A stretch of DNA of 64,000 nucleotides, taken from positions 372,001 to 436,000 of the forward strand of contig NZ_SNWD01000002.1 in NCBI RefSeq assembly GCF_004361835.1, read 5' to 3'. Of the stretch, positions 50,385 to 58,905 are shown in pieces. Origin of the DNA: Stakelama pacifica. GTDB lineage: Bacteria; Pseudomonadota; Alphaproteobacteria; Sphingomonadales; Sphingomonadaceae. The position numbers were made by a program, and so were the translations under genes. The notes under the pieces were generated by a model. It was not told where the DNA came from. It saw nothing but the letters and a program-made list of their open reading frames with translations, and searched no databases. How positions within the stretch are numbered: the first letter of the stretch is position 1; every line of letters starts with the position of its first letter.

Positions 50385-53123
50385 TTACAGCGTGCGTTCG
50401 CGCATCTCGACTTCGAAGGTTTCGAGATAGTCGCCCGGTTTGATGTCGGTGAAGTTCTGCGTGAACGTCACACCGCATTCCAGCCCGGCGCGCACTTCGG
50501 GGACATCGTCCTTGAAGCGACGCAGCGATGCGATTTCGCCCTGATAGATGATGACATCGTCGCGCGTGATGCGAGCCTTGAGCGCCTTGCGGATCGACCC
50601 TTCGGTGACCAGCAGACCGGCGGCCTTGCCATGCTTGCCAGCCGAGAAGACCTCCTTGATCTCCGCACGGCCGACGACCGTTTCGAAGGCTTCGGGGCCA
50701 AGCTCGCCTGCCATACCGGCACGGATATCGTCGGTCAGGTCATAGATGACGTCATAATATTTGAGCGCCACCGCCTGACGTTCCGCAATCTCGCGCGCCT
50801 TTGCATTGGCGCGGACATTGAAGCCGATGATCGGCGCACCGCTCGCGCCCGCAAGCGACACGTCGCTTTCGGTGATCCCGCCGACGCCCGAATGCAGGAT
50901 GCGCACGCGGATATCCTCAGTCGAAATCTTGTTGAGCGAACCGATGATCGCTTCCACGGTCCCCTGGGTATCGCCCTTGATGACCAGCGGATATTCGATC
51001 GCCTGCTTGTCCTTCAAAGCACTGAACATGCTTTCAAGGCTGGCCGGTGCCTGAGTCGTGCGCTTCTGCTGCATCACGCTCTGGCGATATTCGGCGATTT
51101 CGCGTGCCTTGGTCTCGGTATCGACCACCTGAAGCTGGTCGCCCGCCATCGGCACGCCCGACAGGCCAAGGACTTCGACCGGCGTGGAAGGACCAGCCTT
51201 CTTCACCTGCTTGCCCTTGTCGTCGATCATCGCACGAACCTTGCCGCTTTCCGCGCCAACGACGAAGATGTCACCGACCTTCAGCGTGCCGCGACGAACG
51301 AGGATCGTCGCAACCGGACCACGGCCCTTGTCGAGCTTTGCCTCGACCACCGCACCTTCGGCGGCGCGACCGGGATTGGCCTTCAGTTCGAGCAGTTCGG
51401 CCTGAAGCTGGATCTTGTCGGTCAGGTCATCGAGACCGGTCTTTTTCAGCGCGGAAACTTCCACGTCCTGAACGTCGCCCGACATTTCCTCGACGATGAC
51501 TTCATGTTCCAGCAGACGTTCGCGGATCTTTTGCGGATTCGCCTCGGGCTTGTCGCACTTGTTGATCGCAACGATCATCGGCACGCCCGCCGCCTTGGTA
51601 TGATGGATCGCCTCGATCGTCTGCGGCATCAGCCCGTCGTCTGCGGCAACCACCAGCACCACGATATCGGTCACATTCGCACCGCGTGCGCGCATGTCCG
51701 AAAAGGCTTCATGGCCCGGCGTGTCGAGGAAGGTGATCTGCGACTTGTCCTTCAGCGTTACCTGATAGGCGCCGATATGCTGGGTAATGCCACCGGCTTC
51801 GCCCGCAGTCACATCGGTCCCGCGCAGCGCGTCGAGGAGCGAAGTCTTGCCGTGATCGACATGGCCCATGATCGTGACGACCGGAGCGCGCGGCTTCAGA
51901 TCCGCTTCGTTATCTTCGGTCGTGTCGAGTTCCAGTTCCACATCGGCGTCGGAAACGCGGCGGACATTATGCCCGAAATCGGTGACGAGCAGTTCGGCCG
52001 TGTCCTGATCGATGGTCTGATTGACGGTGACCGCCATGCCCATCTTGAACATTGCCTTGACCAGATCCGCGCCCTTTTCCGCCATACGATTGGCGAGTTC
52101 CTGCACGGTGATCGCTTCGGGCACCTGAACGTCGCGGACCTGCTTGTGCTGGTCGCCGCGCGAACCGCCGACATTCGAACGCTTTTCCTTTTCCCGGGCG
52201 CGTTTCAGCGCGGCAAGGCTGCGGGCGCGTGCGCCCTCTTCGCCGCCAAGCGCGCGATTGACGCTGAGCTTGCCCGAACGCCGGTCGTCGCGTTCCTTGC
52301 GGCCACCGCGATTGTCCTTGCCGCCCGGCGCATCGCCGGCACCCCGCTTGGGCGCTGCGTCGCGCGACGCAGGCTCTGCCTTGGGCTTCGGCTTGGGCTT
52401 CGGAATTTCGGGACGCTGCACCGGCGTGAAGCGGCGCGGCGCGGGGCGGCTCGGATCGAGGCCAAGTCCGACCTCGGGCGCTGCAGGCGCAGGCGTTTCC
52501 GCCTTTGCCGGTGCTTCGGCCTTTGCAGGCGCTTCCTGCTGGGCCTTTACAGGCTCTGCCGCTTTCGGCTCTTCCGCAGCTTCCTGCTTCGGCTCAGCCT
52601 TGGGCGCGTTTGCAGCTTCGGCAGCGTCCTTCGCTGCCTGAGCTTCGGCGGCCTTTTTGGCTTCGGCTTCTTCGGCTGCCTTACGCTCGGCGTCTTCTTC
52701 TGCCTTGCGCTTTTCCTCGGCGCGGCGGCGTTCGTCTTCCGACGCCTGCTGCTTTTCCTGCTCCTCGCGGCGACGCGCTTCTTCAAGCGAGTTCATGCGC
52801 GCCTCTTCGGCCTCGCGAAGCAGGCGCTCCTGCAATTCGCGGCGCGAATTGGCGTCCGCTGCCGGGCGCGGCGCGGGCGTGGGTGCAGGCGCGGGCGCCG
52901 GCTTCTTCTTCGCCTCGGGAGCGGGAGCGGGCGTCGGCGCGGTATCTTCGCGCTGCTGCTCCTCGCCCGGACGGCCGAGCACGCGGCGCCGCTTCACCTC
53001 AACCACCACGGTATTGGAACGGCCATGGCTGAAGCTCTGCTTCACCTTGCCCGTTTCCACCGTGCGCTTGAGGCCAAGCGTGCGTGCGCCCAGTTTCGGC
53101 TTTTCCTTGTCCGTATCGCTCAT
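50385..53123 (-). CDS. infB: Translation initiation factor IF-2
   Basis: GTPase that places fMet-tRNA on the 30S subunit; 912 residues. A long N-terminal region has Ala/Glu/Lys-rich helical repeats and a conserved [29 protein letters not shown] segment, then the G domain: G1 [16 protein letters not shown]3 [17 protein letters not shown]4 NKCDKPEA, and domains II-IV ending [16 protein letters not shown] start at the ATG at 53123; a TTG at 53135 overlapping ylxR is possible. Normally followed by rbfA, here by a repeat block. Confidence 0.96.
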   Translation of the reverse strand: MSDTDKEKPKLGARTLGLKRTVETGKVKQSFSHGRSNTVVVEVKRRRVLGRPGEEQQREDTAPTPAPAPEAKKKPAPAPAPTPAPRPAADANSRRELQERLLREAEEARMNSLEEARRREEQEKQQASEDERRRAEEKRKAEEDAERKAAEEAEAKKAAEAQAAKDAAEAANAPKAEPKQEAAEEPKAAEPVKAQQEAPAKAEAPAKAETPAPAAPEVGLGLDPSRPAPRRFTPVQRPEIPKPKPKPKAEPASRDAAPKRGAGDAPGGKDNRGGRKERDDRRSGKLSVNRALGGEEGARARSLAALKRAREKEKRSNVGGSRGDQHKQVRDVQVPEAITVQELANRMAEKGADLVKAMFKMGMAVTVNQTIDQDTAELLVTDFGHNVRRVSDADVELELDTTEDNEADLKPRAPVVTIMGHVDHGKTSLLDALRGTDVTAGEAGGITQHIGAYQVTLKDKSQITFLDTPGHEAFSDMRARGANVTDIVVLVVAADDGLMPQTIEAIHHTKAAGVPMIVAINKCDKPEANPQKIRERLLEHEVIVEEMSGDVQDVEVSALKKTGLDDLTDKIQLQAELLELKANPGRAAEGAVVEAKLDKGRGPVATILVRRGTLKVGDIFVVGAESGKVRAMIDDKGKQVKKAGPSTPVEVLGLSGVPMAGDQLQVVDTETKAREIAEYRQSVMQQKRTTQAPASLESMFSALKDKQAIEYPLVIKGDTQGTVEAIIGSLNKISTEDIRVRILHSGVGGITESDVSLAGASGAPIIGFNVRANAKAREIAERQAVALKYYDVIYDLTDDIRAGMAGELGPEAFETVVGRAEIKEVFSAGKHGKAAGLLVTEGSIRKALKARITRDDVIIYQGEIASLRRFKDDVPEVRAGLECGVTFTQNFTDIKPGDYLETFEVEMRERTL

Positions 53124-53127
53124 CCGG

Positions 53128-53901
53128 TTACTCAAAATCCTTCGTTTTTTCTACGCCAGCAGGCTCGAATGCCGATGCGCCCTGCGATTCACTTTCGCAA
53201 GACAGCGTGAAGCATTCGGGTCCGATAAAGTGCAGCCAGCGGTCGAGTGCTTCGCGCACCCGCTTCGCCGCCTGGGCGTCGGTCAGCCCGGCATGTACCA
53301 CATTTTCGCGGCCAAGGGCCAAGGACAATATGGTGCGTCCTACCGGCAATGCCAATCCCTTCAGACCGGAACCTTCCGATTCCGATCCGACCCGCCACGC
53401 CTGGGCGAGTTTCGCAGCGCCGTCGGCGCGCGCATCATTTGCGTGCAGCAACATGCACAGCTTACCCGAGCGCGCCGCCTTTTCGATGCGCTCCGATCCT
53501 ATAATAAGCCTTCCGGCGCGCGACTCCAACCCCAGCCGGTCGAGCGCATTGCGTTCGAGCGCGGCGGCGATGCGCTCGCCAAGGTCGTCGGGCACCGATA
53601 ATTTCGCGCCCTTGAAGGCGCGGGCAAGCGCGCCGCGAAGCTTTCCCTTCGCCTGCGCTTCTTCCAGTTCGGCGCGGGTAACGCCGATCCATGCGCCGCG
53701 CCCGGGGGCCTTTGCCCGCACATCGGGGAGCACATCACCGTCCGGCGAAATGGCGAGCCGGATCAGCCCCTCACGCGGCGATTCCTCGCGCGACAGGATG
53801 CAGGTGCGGATGGGGGCGCATGCGTCCGTGGATGCCGGGACCAGCCCGGCATGACGGAGTGTATCGGTGCTTAGCGCCGTATCATTGTTCGGAGTCCGCA
53901 A
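53128..53901 (-). CDS. YlxR (DUF448) protein fused to an L7Ae-like domain, TTG start
   Basis: About 257 residues. The DUF448/YlxR domain reads RTCILSREESPREGLIRLAISPDGDVLPDVRAKAPGRGAWIGVTRAELEEA. The C-terminal half (SRAGRLIIGSERIEKAARSGKLCMLLHANDARADGAAKLAQAW) fits the ribosomal L7Ae-like RNA-binding fold. The start is set at the TTG at 53901 because AGGAGG lies six bases ahead; this overlaps the nusA stop by 20 bases. Residues 16-27 (TLRHAGLVPAST) come from a palindromic repeat and look like an added segment. ylxR always sits between nusA and infB. Confidence 0.85.
   Translation of the reverse strand: MRTPNNDTALSTDTLRHAGLVPASTDACAPIRTCILSREESPREGLIRLAISPDGDVLPDVRAKAPGRGAWIGVTRAELEEAQAKGKLRGALARAFKGAKLSVPDDLGERIAAALERNALDRLGLESRAGRLIIGSERIEKAARSGKLCMLLHANDARADGAAKLAQAWRVGSESEGSGLKGLALPVGRTILSLALGRENVVHAGLTDAQAAKRVREALDRWLHFIGPECFTLSCESESQGASAFEPAGVEKTKDFE
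53830..53858. repeat. Palindromic repeat inside ylxR
   Basis: ATGCCGGG-ACCAG-CCCGGCAT (53832-53852) followed by GACGGAGTG, translated in frame as RHAGLVPAS on the minus strand. It lies in the N-terminal extension before the DUF448 domain. It shares the ATGCCGG-loop-CCGGCATGAC pattern with the hairpin at 57637-57656. Confidence 0.7.
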
Positions 53902-55531
53902 TTGCGTCCTCCTGCGCCGAATCCGGCGTCTGCTGATCGGTTTCGGCCGGAGCCGCTTCCTCATCGTCGAACCAATGCGCGCGCGCGGCCATGATGATTT
54001 CGTTACCCTGTTCTTCGGACAGGCCATATTCGGCGAGCACGCCGCCCTTGTCCTCGGTGCGCTTCGGCGCGGCGTCGTTGCGACGGCGCGGTTCGGCGCG
54101 CTTCTTCGCGACCAGTTCGTCGGTGGCGAGGTCGGCGAGATCGTCGAGCGTCTTGATCCCCGCCTTGCCCAGCGTGACCAGCATCGCTTCGGTCATATAG
54201 GGCATGGTGGCGAGATCGTCCTCGACGCCGAGCGCGCGGCGCTGCTCACGATTCGCTTCCTCGCGGCGGTCGAGCGCTTCCTGCGCACGACTTTGCAGCT
54301 CCTGCGCCAGATCGTCGTCGAAACCTTCGATCGCGGCGAGTTCGTCGAGTTCGACATATGCGACTTCTTCAAGCTCGCCGAACCCTTCGGCAACCAGAAG
54401 CTGTGCCAGCGTTTCGTCGACATCGAGTTCCTTCTCGAACATCGCCGAACGTTCGACAAATTCCTTCTGCCGCTTCTCGCTCGCATCCGCTTCGGTCAGG
54501 ATATCGATCGCCTTGCCGGTCAGCTGGCTGGCGAGGCGGACATTCTGGCCGCGACGGCCGATGGCGAGGCTCAGCTGATCGTCGGGCACGACGACCTCGA
54601 TCCGCTCCTCTTCCTCATCGAGCACCACGCGCGCCACATTCGCGGGCTGAAGCGCGTTGACGACGAAGGTCGCGATATCTTCCGACCAGGGAATGATGTC
54701 GATCTTTTCGCCCTGCATTTCCTGAACGACCGCCTGAACGCGGCTACCCTTCATGCCTACGCATGCGCCGACCGGATCGATCGAACCGTCATGGCTGATC
54801 ACGCCGATCTTCGCGCGGCTGCCCGGATCGCGGGCCGCTGCCTTGATCTCGATAATGCCGTCATAGATTTCGGGCACTTCCTGCGCGAACAGCTTCTTCA
54901 TGAAGTCGGGATGCGCGCGGGAAAGGAAAATCTGCGGACCGCGATTTTCGCGGCGAACGTTCAGGATCAGCGAACGGATGCGGTCGCCAACGCGAACGAC
55001 TTCGCGGGGAATCTGCTGGTCGCGGCGGATAACGCCCTCGGCGCGGCCCAGATCGACAACGACATGGCCGAATTCGACGCGCTTGACGACGCCGGTGATG
55101 ATTTCGCCCGCGCGATCCTTGAACTCGTCATATTGACGCTCGCGCTCGGCATCGCGGACCTTCTGGAAGATGACCTGCTTCGATGCCTGTGCGGCGATAC
55201 GGCCGAATTCGATCGGGGGCAGCGGATCGACGATATAGTCGCCGACAGCGGCGCCCTTCTGGAGCTTCTGCGCGTCCTTGACCGAAACCTGTTTGAAGAA
55301 GTCGTCGACCTGTTCGACCACTTCGACGACGCGCCACAGACGCAGATCGCCGCTATTGGGATCGAGCTTTGCACGAATGTCGTTTTCCGCGCCGTAGCGG
55401 GCACGCGCCGCGCGCTGGATCGCGTCTTCCATCGCCTCGATGACGATCGCCTTGTCGATCAGCTTCTCACGCGCGACGGCGTCGGCAATGGCGAGCAGCT
55501 CTGCCTTATTGGCGGAAATCGCAGTGGCCAT
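53882..55531 (-). CDS. nusA: Transcription termination/antitermination factor NusA
   Basis: 549 residues: N-terminal RNA polymerase-binding domain, S1 domain, two KH domains (PVGACVGMKGSRVQAVVQEMQGEKIDIIPW and LAIGRRGQNVRLASQLTGKAIDIL), and a helix-hairpin-helix acidic repeat at the end (ATMPYMTEAMLVTLGKAGIKTLDDLADLATDELV) that is variable outside alphaproteobacteria. ATG at 55531. Part of rimP-nusA-ylxR-infB, four bases after rimP. Confidence 0.96.
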   Translation of the reverse strand: MATAISANKAELLAIADAVAREKLIDKAIVIEAMEDAIQRAARARYGAENDIRAKLDPNSGDLRLWRVVEVVEQVDDFFKQVSVKDAQKLQKGAAVGDYIVDPLPPIEFGRIAAQASKQVIFQKVRDAERERQYDEFKDRAGEIITGVVKRVEFGHVVVDLGRAEGVIRRDQQIPREVVRVGDRIRSLILNVRRENRGPQIFLSRAHPDFMKKLFAQEVPEIYDGIIEIKAAARDPGSRAKIGVISHDGSIDPVGACVGMKGSRVQAVVQEMQGEKIDIIPWSEDIATFVVNALQPANVARVVLDEEEERIEVVVPDDQLSLAIGRRGQNVRLASQLTGKAIDILTEADASEKRQKEFVERSAMFEKELDVDETLAQLLVAEGFGELEEVAYVELDELAAIEGFDDDLAQELQSRAQEALDRREEANREQRRALGVEDDLATMPYMTEAMLVTLGKAGIKTLDDLADLATDELVAKKRAEPRRRNDAAPKRTEDKGGVLAEYGLSEEQGNEIIMAARAHWFDDEEAAPAETDQQTPDSAQEDAIADSEQ

Positions 55532-55535
55532 GGGG

Positions 55536-56081
55536 TCAGTCCTGTCCTTCTTCGATAAATTCGTCAGCACCCTCTGCGGAGAGCGCCTGCGTTGCAGCGA
55601 TCAGCCGGTCGGTCATTACCAGCTTGGCATCGTCGATCGCGTCGATCGGCAGCAGGTGTTCCTGCTCCTGCGCATCGACGATCTTCACCGATTCGCCTTC
55701 GACGCCCGTCAAAATGCCCTTGAACGCCTTTCGCCCGTCGCGCTTTTCGGCAAGCGTGATCTTCGCCTCATGCCCTTCCCATGCGGCGAAATCCTTCAGC
55801 CGGGTGAGCGGGCGGTCGATGCCGGGCGACGACACTTCCAGCCGATAGGCATAGGGAATCGGGTCCTTGCCCGCCTCCTCTAGCGCGTCGAACTTTTCCG
55901 ACACGCGGCGCGACAGATTGGCGCAGTCGTCGATCGTGAGCTGCCCGGTTTCGGGGCGCTCGGCCATGATCTGCAACGTCGGGTCCGATTCGCCGCCGAA
56001 CATCTTCACGCGCACAAGTTCGAACCCAAGGGCAGTCGCCTCCGGTTCGATCAGCGCGGTCAGTCGGGCAATATCGGTCAT
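55536..56081 (-). CDS. rimP: Ribosome maturation factor RimP
   Basis: 181 residues. IARLTALIEPEATALGFELVRVKMFGGESDPTLQIMAERPETGQLTIDDCANLSRRVSEKFD and YRLEVSSPGIDRPLTRLKDFAAWEGHEAKITL are the two diagnostic stretches (the SSPGIDRPL motif). Helps 30S maturation. The ATG at 56081 has AGGA five bases before it. First gene of the nusA operon; its promoter lies in about 56090-56290, divergent from the sugar dehydrogenase gene. Confidence 0.94.
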   Translation of the reverse strand: MTDIARLTALIEPEATALGFELVRVKMFGGESDPTLQIMAERPETGQLTIDDCANLSRRVSEKFDALEEAGKDPIPYAYRLEVSSPGIDRPLTRLKDFAAWEGHEAKITLAEKRDGRKAFKGILTGVEGESVKIVDAQEQEHLLPIDAIDDAKLVMTDRLIAATQALSAEGADEFIEEGQD

Positions 56082-56294
56082 GCAGATCCTGTACATATAG
56101 CTTCGGCGCCGCCGGAGCCCGTTGGGACCCGACCTCTGCAACAGTAACGATGTAGAGAAAGCGCATTGGCCATATAGGCGATCGCAAGCCCTGCGGCAAG
56201 TGCCGTTGCGATGCCATGGTTGCGCTTGCGCAGGGATACGCTTTGGGAGGAAAAGCGTTCGGTCACAATCACTCAGCATCTGAAGGGGGACGCG

Positions 56295-57500
56295 ATGCGC
56301 CCGATCCATCTGCTTTGCACTTCGCTAGTCGCGCTTGCCGCCTGTTCGGGCGGATCGTCCGGTTCGGGCAGTACGGTAACGCCCGCCCCCAGTCCGACGC
56401 CCACGCCGGGCGCCACCCCCGCGCCCGGCGCTACGCCTGCGGGCACGCCGGTTTCCATCCCGGCGAGCGATGCGCCCTTCACGGTGCAAAGCTATGGCAG
56501 CTTCGACAATCCCTTCTCGGTCGCGTTCCTGCCCGACGGGCGCGCCCTCGTCACGGAGAAGCCGGGCACGATCAAGCTGGTGACGATCGGCGGCACCACC
56601 AAAAATGTCGGCGGCGTTCCGGCGGTCGAATATGGCGGTCAGGGCGGCCTGCTCGACATCGCGCCCGCGCCCGATTTCGCGACCAGCAAGACGGTGTATC
56701 TCAGCTATTCACAGCCCGGTCAGGGCGGCAGCGCGCTGGCGATCGCACGCGCCACGCTGAACGAGAGCGGATCGGCACCGACGCTCGGCAATCTGAAGGT
56801 CATTTTCCATCAGCAACCGGCAGGCGATGGCGGGCAGTTCGGCGGGATCATCGCCTTTGCCCCCGACGGCAATTCGCTGTTCCTCTCCTCGGGCGAGCGG
56901 ATGCGCAAAACGCCCGCGCAGGACCCGAACAGCGCGCTCGGCAAAATCCTGCACATGACGCCGGACGGCAAGCCCGCGTCCGATAATCCGTATCGCTCGG
57001 CGGGCGGCGAGCGCGCCTATATCTGGTCGAGCGGGCACCGCAATCCCTATGGCCTTGCCTTCGACGCGGCAGGCAATCTGTGGGAAAACGAGATGGGGCC
57101 GAAGGGCGGCGACGAACTGAACCTGATCGAAAAGGGTGCGAATTACGGCTGGCCCGAAGTGTCGAACGGCGACAATTATGACGGCTCGCCCATCCCCGAC
57201 CACGACACCCGCCCCGAATTCGCCGCGCCGAAACTATGGTGGAATCCGTCGATTTCTCCCGCCGGGCTGGTGATCTATTCAGGGAATGTCTTCCCGCAAT
57301 GGAAGGGATCGGCGTTGCTGGGCGCGATGTCGGGGCAGGCGCTGATCCGCGCTTCGCTGAACGGTACCGCTGCGCAAAAGGCGAACCAATGGGATATGGG
57401 CATGCGCATTCGCGACGTGGCGCAAGCGCCCGACGGGTCGCTATGGGTGATACAGGACGGCGATGACGGCAAGCTGATGCGGCTGGTGCCCAAGGGGTGA
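56295..57500 (+). CDS. PQQ-dependent sugar dehydrogenase (soluble-type, lipoprotein)
   Basis: 401 residues. Lipobox LVALAAC, then a Pro/Thr/Ala-rich linker, then a beta-propeller of the aldose sugar dehydrogenase (Asd/Yli) family: FDNPFSVAFLPDGRALVTEKPGTIKLV, GGLLDIAPAPDFATSKTVYLSYS, FIHQQ-like strands, SSGHRNPYGLAFDAAGNLWENEMGPKGGDELNLIEKGANYGWPEVSNG. The NPYGLAFD and GPxGGDEL motifs bind PQQ and calcium. The ATG at 56295 has AAGGGGG upstream. Oxidises aldoses in the periplasm; the actual sugar is unknown. Confidence 0.88.
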   Translation: MRPIHLLCTSLVALAACSGGSSGSGSTVTPAPSPTPTPGATPAPGATPAGTPVSIPASDAPFTVQSYGSFDNPFSVAFLPDGRALVTEKPGTIKLVTIGGTTKNVGGVPAVEYGGQGGLLDIAPAPDFATSKTVYLSYSQPGQGGSALAIARATLNESGSAPTLGNLKVIFHQQPAGDGGQFGGIIAFAPDGNSLFLSSGERMRKTPAQDPNSALGKILHMTPDGKPASDNPYRSAGGERAYIWSSGHRNPYGLAFDAAGNLWENEMGPKGGDELNLIEKGANYGWPEVSNGDNYDGSPIPDHDTRPEFAAPKLWWNPSISPAGLVIYSGNVFPQWKGSALLGAMSGQALIRASLNGTAAQKANQWDMGMRIRDVAQAPDGSLWVIQDGDDGKLMRLVPKG

Positions 57501-57513
57501 TGTGCCGGGCCTG

Positions 57514-57697
57514 ATACCAGGCTGCGTTGATATGGACCGATCCGCGTATTGCGATCCCTGCCACCGGTCGACACCGTAGCGAAAGCTGGGGTCTCCGGGG
57601 GGCTTGGGGAAGAACGGAGCCGCGCACCTCCAGCAGATGCCGGCTTGTGCCGGCATGACGGCGGAGGGATGGGACGCCATCCATGCAGCCGGGTATT
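57514..57697. repeat. MITE-like palindromic element, copy 2 (inverted relative to copy 1)
   Basis: Begins 14 bases after the sugar dehydrogenase stop. Terminal repeats are ATACCAGGCTGC (57514-57525) and GCAGCCGGGTAT (57686-57697), matching at 11 of 12 positions. Internal hairpin ATGCCGGC-TTGT-GCCGGCAT (57637-57656) and the AGCGAAAGCTGGGGTCTCC stretch align with copy 1 at 10331-10502 read in reverse. About 184 bp against 172 bp. No coding potential. Confidence 0.8.
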
Positions 57698-57717
57698 ACG
57701 GCCCGGCAAGCCTTGCA

Positions 57718-57760
57718 ACTCTGCCCGTTCGCGTCGAGCGGTGTCGAGACACGTCGGCCG
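57718..57760. repeat. GTGTCTCGA-type palindromic repeat, second copy
   Basis: CCCGTTCGCGTCGAGCGGTG followed by TCGAGACACG is an inverted-orientation relative of the repeat at 22544-22582 (shared core in the GTGTCTCGAC...GCTCGAC...GAACGGG order). Together with the preceding element it fills the convergent junction down to the thioesterase stop at 57807. Confidence 0.55.
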
Positions 57761-57806
57761 GGGTGCTCAGAACCAAAGTGCTCTTACGAGCACGCGCGGT
57801 TCGCGC

Positions 57807-58184
57807 TCAGGCCCGATCGAGCAGGCACGTCAGCCGGGCAGCCGCAATCGGGCGGGCAGGATCGTCCTGCCATGCATGCGCCTCGACATTCGCGATCCGG
57901 GTGCCGAGGCGGATGATCGTTCCGACCGCACGGGTCGGTTTTTCGCGCCCCCCGCGCATATAATCGACCGTCACATTGACCGGCTTGATCCGCGCCTCCG
58001 CCTCACCCAGCGCATTATAGAGCGCTGCGATCGCCGCCATTTCGAGCAGGCCACCGATCGCGCCGCCATGGACGAAGCCGGGCCGCCCGGTCACATCGCG
58101 GGCGAACGGCATGACGAGCACCGGCGCGCCTTCTCCCGTCTCGACCGACAGGCCCAGCAGATCGGCATAAGGCGGCAGCTTCAT
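57807..58184 (-). CDS. Hotdog-fold thioesterase (PaaI-like)
   Basis: 125 residues: hotdog motif GRPGFVHGGAIGGLLEMAAIAALYNALGE with the conserved HGG and the following acidic helix residue, then RIKPVNVTVDYMRGG and a last strand AHAWQDD. Acyl-CoA thioesterase of unknown substrate. Starts four bases inside the stop of the upstream thioesterase (ATGA), so they are translated together, probably as a hetero-oligomer or tandem pair. Confidence 0.85.
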   Translation of the reverse strand: MKLPPYADLLGLSVETGEGAPVLVMPFARDVTGRPGFVHGGAIGGLLEMAAIAALYNALGEAEARIKPVNVTVDYMRGGREKPTRAVGTIIRLGTRIANVEAHAWQDDPARPIAAARLTCLLDRA

Positions 58185-58618
58185 TTGCGGTCCAGCAGCA
58201 TGAAGGTGCCGGCGACATGGGCGAGCGGATCGTCCGGATCGCCGTCATGCGCATGGCCGCGCACAAAGGCGATCGAGCGCGTGACGCGATAGCATTCGCC
58301 ACGGCCGATCACCGTCCGGTGCGGGCTGGCGGGGCGGAGATAATCGATGCGCAGGTCAAGCGTGGCGTGCGGCAGAAAGGCGCCGCGCTTCAGCCAGACC
58401 GCGCCGCTGCACGCCATGTCCATCAGCGCAAGGATCGGCCCCGAAGCAAGGATGCCGCGGGCTTCGTCGCCGATCAGCTTCGCATCATAGCCAAGCGCCA
58501 GTTCGCACCAGTCATCGCCATGCGCATGATAGTCCATGCCGAGCGCATTGCCGTGCAGGTCGAAGCGCCGGGCGAACAGCGCCTGCGGATCGAAAGAGGC
58601 CGGTTGTGCGGACGACAT
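58181..58618 (-). CDS. Hotdog-fold thioesterase (PaaI-like), second of a tandem pair
   Basis: 145 residues. The hotdog core is seen as CELALGYDAKLIGDEARGILASGPILALMDMACSGAVWL, with a substitution of the usual HGG (here ILASG), then ATLDLRIDYLRPASPHRTVIGRGECYRVTRSIAFVRGHAHDGD. The loss of the canonical His suggests altered or lost catalysis, so it may be a structural partner of the downstream paralogue. ATG at 58618; divergent from the small-peptide cluster. Confidence 0.8.
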   Translation of the reverse strand: MSSAQPASFDPQALFARRFDLHGNALGMDYHAHGDDWCELALGYDAKLIGDEARGILASGPILALMDMACSGAVWLKRGAFLPHATLDLRIDYLRPASPHRTVIGRGECYRVTRSIAFVRGHAHDGDPDDPLAHVAGTFMLLDRK

Positions 58619-58688
58619 GATAGCGGCGTACCGCGGGCGGCGCTTACCCGCAATATGGCATGCCCGCCGCTGCCTTTCGCCGCCGAAC

Positions 58689-58704
58689 GTTACAGCGATG
58701 TAAC
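58689..58704. promoter_or_regulatory. Palindrome GTTACAGCGATGTAAC
   Basis: Perfect GTTACA-GCGA-TGTAAC inverted repeat between the divergent thioesterase and small-peptide starts, 66 bases ahead of the peptide ATG. Suits an operator for a dimeric regulator, plausibly the winged-helix protein encoded three genes downstream. Confidence 0.5.
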
Positions 58705-58770
58705 TACCGTGCCGCGCGTCGCGGGGGATAGCATTTGCGCGGTTTATCGAACCCACAGGGAGTCCATGCC

Positions 58771-58902
58771 ATGCCGCGCATTATTTTCAGCGACGCCGAG
58801 ATTGTCGACCTGCCCGTATCGCTTGCGCTTGCCGGAGCGATCGGCGGCGAGCCAGCCGGGGACGGCATATTGGAAATCATCGTCGCGGTCGCCAATGGCT
58901 GA
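58771..58902 (+). CDS. 43-residue peptide, candidate precursor of a peptide-modifying cluster
   Basis: Not recognised. The peptide starts MPRIIFSDAEIVDLPVSLAL and continues with Gly/Ala-rich AGAIGGEPAGDG and ILEIIVAVANG. The first part is acidic and hydrophobic, like a leader, and a GG motif occurs before EPAG. AGGGAG lies eight bases before the ATG at 58771; a second ATG at 58766 opens another frame that makes Arg/Ser-rich protein with no features. No Cys and no Ser/Thr-rich core is visible. Followed three bases later by the interrupted gene. A role as a RiPP-type substrate is inferred only from position and size. Confidence 0.55.
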   Translation: MPRIIFSDAEIVDLPVSLALAGAIGGEPAGDGILEIIVAVANG

Positions 58903-58905
58903 GCG

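Noticed and set aside
50631-53210. Plus-strand open frame of 859 codons opposite infB
   Set aside because: The infB frame carries all GTPase motifs; the opposite frame shows only an antisense shadow of its Ala/Glu/Lys repeats.
53867-55558. Plus-strand open frame of 563 codons opposite nusA
   Set aside because: Shadow of NusA KH and acidic repeats; no ribosome-binding site or family match.
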